From a virus: 22,798 bases of DNA. The stretch's first letter is position 1. Each line of letters begins with the position of its first letter. Positions 20,489 to 22,798 of the stretch are shown piece after piece. Below the pieces are notes generated by a model. That model made no database searches. It was given only the letters and a program-made list of their open reading frames with translations, and was not told the DNA's origin. The stretch is taken from positions 1 to 22,798 of the IMG/VR virus record IMGVR_UViG_3300036828_000149; one strand, written 5' to 3'. Position numbers and translations under genes: made by a program.

Positions 20489-21498
20489 TAGTCTTCTCTT
20501 TTAATCGTAGTCTTCTTCTCTCTCATTTGCTTCCAGGCACCTTCGTCAGTGTAGATACTCCCTAAAAATCCCAAACTCTTCAGGCTTTCTGGCTGAAGAG
20601 TATGATGCAGCAGCATCGTATCTTCCTCTGCTCCATACACACTTATCTTCAAGGACCTTTTAAGGAATGCAATGTCGTATAACCCGTTCTGAAAGACTTT
20701 CGGCGTTGGTCGTCCCAATATGTCTCTAATAGCACGCCAAACCTTACGTGCTGTTGGTGCATCAGGCCAATAAGGTCGTCCTGCTCTTCCTGAGATAACC
20801 CACGGAATGACGAGACTAAGACTCGAACTGGGAGCAAATCCAATACAAGTAACGATTGCTCCAGTCGTCTCAATGTCGACCGCAATTCTTTGAGCGGGTT
20901 TGAGGTAGGCCTCATCGAACTCATAGATATCCTCCAAGGTTGGTTCGATCCAGATCTGACGTTCAGGGCGACGGATTTCTGGATAGAGACTTTCACGACT
21001 AGCTTTCAGGAGGTCAACCACGACAATTGGCCGTAGACTCCATTGTTTAAAGATAGCAGCTGGGTGATAGGTAGGGAGAACCTTAAATCCAGTAATAGTG
21101 TGAGTAGAGAGTTGGGCGGTTCCTCTAAGCTTAGAGATAGTAGTCTTTCCCAATAGGGCCCAGCTTGCGGTGTTTCCGAAGGCTACGACTACGTTTGGGT
21201 TAGTCTCCTCTATTTCGTCTGCGAGCCGCTCTAGTTCTCCTCTGAATTCCTTACGGAGATAGCCTTTAACCAAGGCTGGGTACCCATCTACTCCTTCTCC
21301 TTTAGGACCACACAAGGCGCTTACATCATTCTTTGGCGGTCTGAAGTTAAACACGTTAGTAAGGAAGCATTCGTACCTGCGGATTCCTGCTTCCTTTAAC
21401 AGTTGATCCAAAAGGTAACCAGTTGGGCCCACAAACGCCTTCCCTTCTCTCTCTTCCACTTCACCCCAAGCTTCGCCTAAGAGAAGGATCTTGTTCAT
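20488..21498 (-). CDS. Uracil-DNA-glycosylase-like domain fused to DNA polymerase 3'-5' exonuclease (Exo I and II), 336 aa
   Basis: I start at ATG 21498, which puts MNKILLLGEAWGEVEEREGK directly at the fold's first strand. A TTG at 21534 would add 12 residues overlapping the upstream gene. Residues 1-170 match alpha/beta glycosylases near families 4/5: GEAWGEVEE (8-16), GKAFVGPTGYLLDQLL, TNVFNFRPPKND and the C-terminal YHPAAIF (144-150). The Fe-S cysteines typical of family 4 are absent. Residues 200-320 are DnaQ-like exonuclease: Exo I AVDIETTG (Asp208, Glu210), Exo II VFQNGLYDIAFL (Asp275) and EEDTMLLHHT. The chain stops before Exo III, which opens the next ORF. Glycosylase-like domains fused to phage polymerases are known (SPO1). 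Here the polymerase part is a separate chain. Confidence 0.82.
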   Translation of the reverse strand: MNKILLLGEAWGEVEEREGKAFVGPTGYLLDQLLKEAGIRRYECFLTNVFNFRPPKNDVSALCGPKGEGVDGYPALVKGYLRKEFRGELERLADEIEETNPNVVVAFGNTASWALLGKTTISKLRGTAQLSTHTITGFKVLPTYHPAAIFKQWSLRPIVVVDLLKASRESLYPEIRRPERQIWIEPTLEDIYEFDEAYLKPAQRIAVDIETTGAIVTCIGFAPSSSLSLVIPWVISGRAGRPYWPDAPTARKVWRAIRDILGRPTPKVFQNGLYDIAFLKRSLKISVYGAEEDTMLLHHTLQPESLKSLGFLGSIYTDEGAWKQMREKKTTIKRED

Positions 21499-21511
21499 GG
21501 GCCCAAAACGG

Positions 21512-21982
21512 TTAGACCTTAGCCGTCTTGTCAATGTTGGCGAAGATCATTTCTCCGTCGTCTGATGGGGTGTGTTTGACGTGGCCCCAGAACTGACGGC
21601 TGGGTACGTCTTGCATCATATCCCTTATTTTTCTTGGGCTGCCGTCTTCATCTTCTTCGTCGATATCGAGGTCGGTGAGAAACTTCTTCAGCCGGTAAAG
21701 TGAGTCATCCGTGTGGTAGAATGTAATCCGAAGGGACCGATCCCGTAGTGGAACGACCTCGCCGGAAGCCTTGGTTAGGCTGGCTTTAAGGGCATCAGCG
21801 TCTACGTCGTCGCTAGCCTCTAAGGCCTTACAGGTATATTCTGAGAACTCTGTCCCTTTTCTTGTTGATTTGTCTATTCGTGGAAGACCTACGATCATCC
21901 AGAGATAGGTACCTTGTGGTAGAGGTTTTGGACGGGAGATTTCGGTTGCTGGTGTGTCGAGGATATCAGAGAAGTTTGGCAT
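21512..21982 (-). CDS. Candidate single-stranded DNA-binding protein, 156 aa
   Basis: Residues 19-55 (KPLPQGTYLWMIVGLPRIDK, then GTEFSEYTCKALEA), 79-105 (LRDRSLRITFYHTDDSLYRL) and 128-150 (SRQFWGHVKHTPSDDGEMIF) look like strands of an OB-type barrel with a helix between. The PxGTY opening and kGTEF strand recur in small phage proteins next to recombination ATPases. It has an acidic stretch (DLDIDEEDEDG, 104-114) but no acidic SSB-type tip at the end (FANIDKTAKV). It lies one base after a Sak4-like ATPase and before the polymerase genes, the context expected for an SSB partner. I cannot exclude another DNA-metabolism role. Confidence 0.6.
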   Translation of the reverse strand: MPNFSDILDTPATEISRPKPLPQGTYLWMIVGLPRIDKSTRKGTEFSEYTCKALEASDDVDADALKASLTKASGEVVPLRDRSLRITFYHTDDSLYRLKKFLTDLDIDEEDEDGSPRKIRDMMQDVPSRQFWGHVKHTPSDDGEMIFANIDKTAKV

Positions 21983-21983
21983 T

Positions 21984-22798
21984 TTACAGTCTCTTCAGTT
22001 TGAGTTGAGTCGGTTTCTGCTGTGTCTTGGGTGGTCCTCGAAGAACTTCAAAGAAGTCTGCTAGCCCAGTTTCGACAGGGTATTCAGGGAGCATCGCAAA
22101 CGGCTTTGGATTCTTTAGGTCTATCATAGCGGTTGCGGCTGTTTGGATTACACGTTTACCTCCTGGTTTGGTTCGGCAAAGGGCCACAGAGTTGAAGTAT
22201 GCAGGAATCTGTGGACTCAGAGCTGCTCCTACGGCAGTTGGGTATCCTTTCCTAGTACCATCTTCGTTATCGACATATCGAATGTGTGTGTTAACGATAA
22301 CGTTGGTACGGAAAGATTCGCTTGTAAGGAGAGCGATAACTTTCTCGATTGAGTCTTGGGCATCTTTGTATACCGCTCTCTGATCATACTTGCCGTCTCG
22401 AGAACGAGGAACAAGAGGTTCTCTGAAGTCGAACGCTGCGTCAGAGAAGAAGGTAAGAGAGTCGAGCACGAAAATGCAGTCCGGTCCCCATTCAGCTGGA
22501 ACTCCCAAGTCAACTTCGGTGCCGTCATCAGTTTTATATTTCCATCGGTCAAGCATTTTGATGCCGTCGATAAAAGCTCTTGGGAGGCCGTCAATAATCG
22601 GCCCGTCAGGGGATGCTTTTCGTTTATCTCTAAGAGTTCGATACTCGACGTTTTGTAGTTTGTCTGGCGAGTCAATGTATACGAAGACCTTAAGCGGCTC
22701 GAGCCCATTATCATAGTCTAGGATCCGTAGTTTGTAGCCTGCTTTGACAAGAGAGGCGAGGGCTCCTGTCTTTCCAGAGCCTGGGTCGCCTTCAACGA
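21984..22798 (-). CDS. RecA-like P-loop ATPase, probable Sak4-type annealing protein (5' end off the window)
   Basis: The open frame runs through the window edge, so the upstream end is missing. An internal ATG at 22556 is not the start, because conserved motifs lie before it. The first visible residues are VEGDPGSGKTGALASLVKAG, a Walker A (GDPGSGKT), followed by RILDYDNGLEPLK. Walker B is CIFVLDSLTFFSD (Asp112 of the 270 visible residues). VIVNTHIRYVDN (near residue 170) and the KGYPTAVGAALSPQIPAYFN strand fit the RecA-like fold of Sak4 and related AAA_24 phage ATPases, which anneal single strands with an SSB. Lys/Gln-rich residues end it (KPTQLKLKRL). It is followed after one base by the candidate SSB. 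Confidence 0.8.
   Translation of the reverse strand, partial: VEGDPGSGKTGALASLVKAGYKLRILDYDNGLEPLKVFVYIDSPDKLQNVEYRTLRDKRKASPDGPIIDGLPRAFIDGIKMLDRWKYKTDDGTEVDLGVPAEWGPDCIFVLDSLTFFSDAAFDFREPLVPRSRDGKYDQRAVYKDAQDSIEKVIALLTSESFRTNVIVNTHIRYVDNEDGTRKGYPTAVGAALSPQIPAYFNSVALCRTKPGGKRVIQTAATAMIDLKNPKPFAMLPEYPVETGLADFFEVLRGPPKTQQKPTQLKLKRL

Noticed and set aside
22554-22556. ATG taken as the start of the RecA-like ATPase
   Set aside because: The same frame continues upstream to the window edge and contains the Walker A motif, so this Met is internal and the gene is truncated by the window.
22229-22714. Long minus-strand ORF in another frame over the RecA-like ATPase
   Set aside because: The frame giving GDPGSGKT and VLDSL is clearly the coding one. 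The other frame has Ser/Thr/Leu-rich nonsense without motifs.
1-22798. tRNA genes, CRISPR arrays, insertion sequences, attachment sites, integrase or T7-type RNA polymerase genes
   Set aside because: None was recognised. Nearly every base is covered by coding sequence, and no tandem spaced repeats, transposase motifs or cloverleaf-like segments were noticed. This was a visual reading, not a computed search.

Overview
The window is part of a tailed-phage genome of the short-tailed (podovirus, T7-like) architecture, either a free phage or a prophage. The evidence is a recognisable T7-type order of tail-tube A, tail-tube B, a gp13-like protein and three internal virion (ejection) proteins of rising size, followed by an endolysin and a small membrane protein. 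There are no rRNA, tRNA, transposase or CRISPR features. Genes are packed almost end to end, mostly with ATGA, TAATG or TGA-N-ATG junctions, and no intergenic gap exceeds about 15 bases. The host cannot be read from the sequence. A Gram-negative host is likely from the gp14/15/16-like ejection set and the amidase endolysin (inference).

Region 1 (about 1-4803, plus strand) starts in the tail end of an unidentified gene. It continues with two structural-looking unknowns (184 and 137 aa) and an adsorption cassette: a glycine-rich, signal-peptide-bearing fibre-like protein and a T7-gp17-anchored fibre with a collar-like tip. A run of small unknown proteins follows. One of these, a 52-aa gene at 3622-3780, is wholly nested in another frame of its neighbour.

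Region 2 (4800-16147, plus strand) is the tail and ejection module: tail tubular A, tail tubular B with inserted beta domains, a gp13-like GNAT-fold protein, then gp14-like (229 aa), gp15-like (608 aa) and gp16-like (1671 aa) internal virion proteins.

Region 3 (16147-17887, plus strand) is the lysis cassette: a three-domain endolysin (amidase, SH3-like, RlpA-like double-psi beta-barrel), a single-TM protein (holin or spanin candidate) and a small cysteine-rich protein.

Region 4 (17884-22798, minus strand) is a replication/recombination module that converges on region 3. In transcription order it holds a RecA-like Walker ATPase (Sak4-like, cut by the window edge), a candidate single-strand binding protein, a uracil-DNA-glycosylase-like domain fused to the first half of a 3'-5' exonuclease, a separate family A DNA polymerase carrying the missing Exo III motif, and a DUF3987-like replicative ATPase/helicase. 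The two transcription units meet tail to tail, sharing a TTAA that supplies both stop codons.

Most notable are the polymerase split across two coupled ORFs inside its exonuclease domain with a glycosylase-like domain in front, the out-of-frame nested gene, the bifunctional-looking endolysin, the signal peptide on a phage fibre-type protein, and the terminator-less convergent junction.
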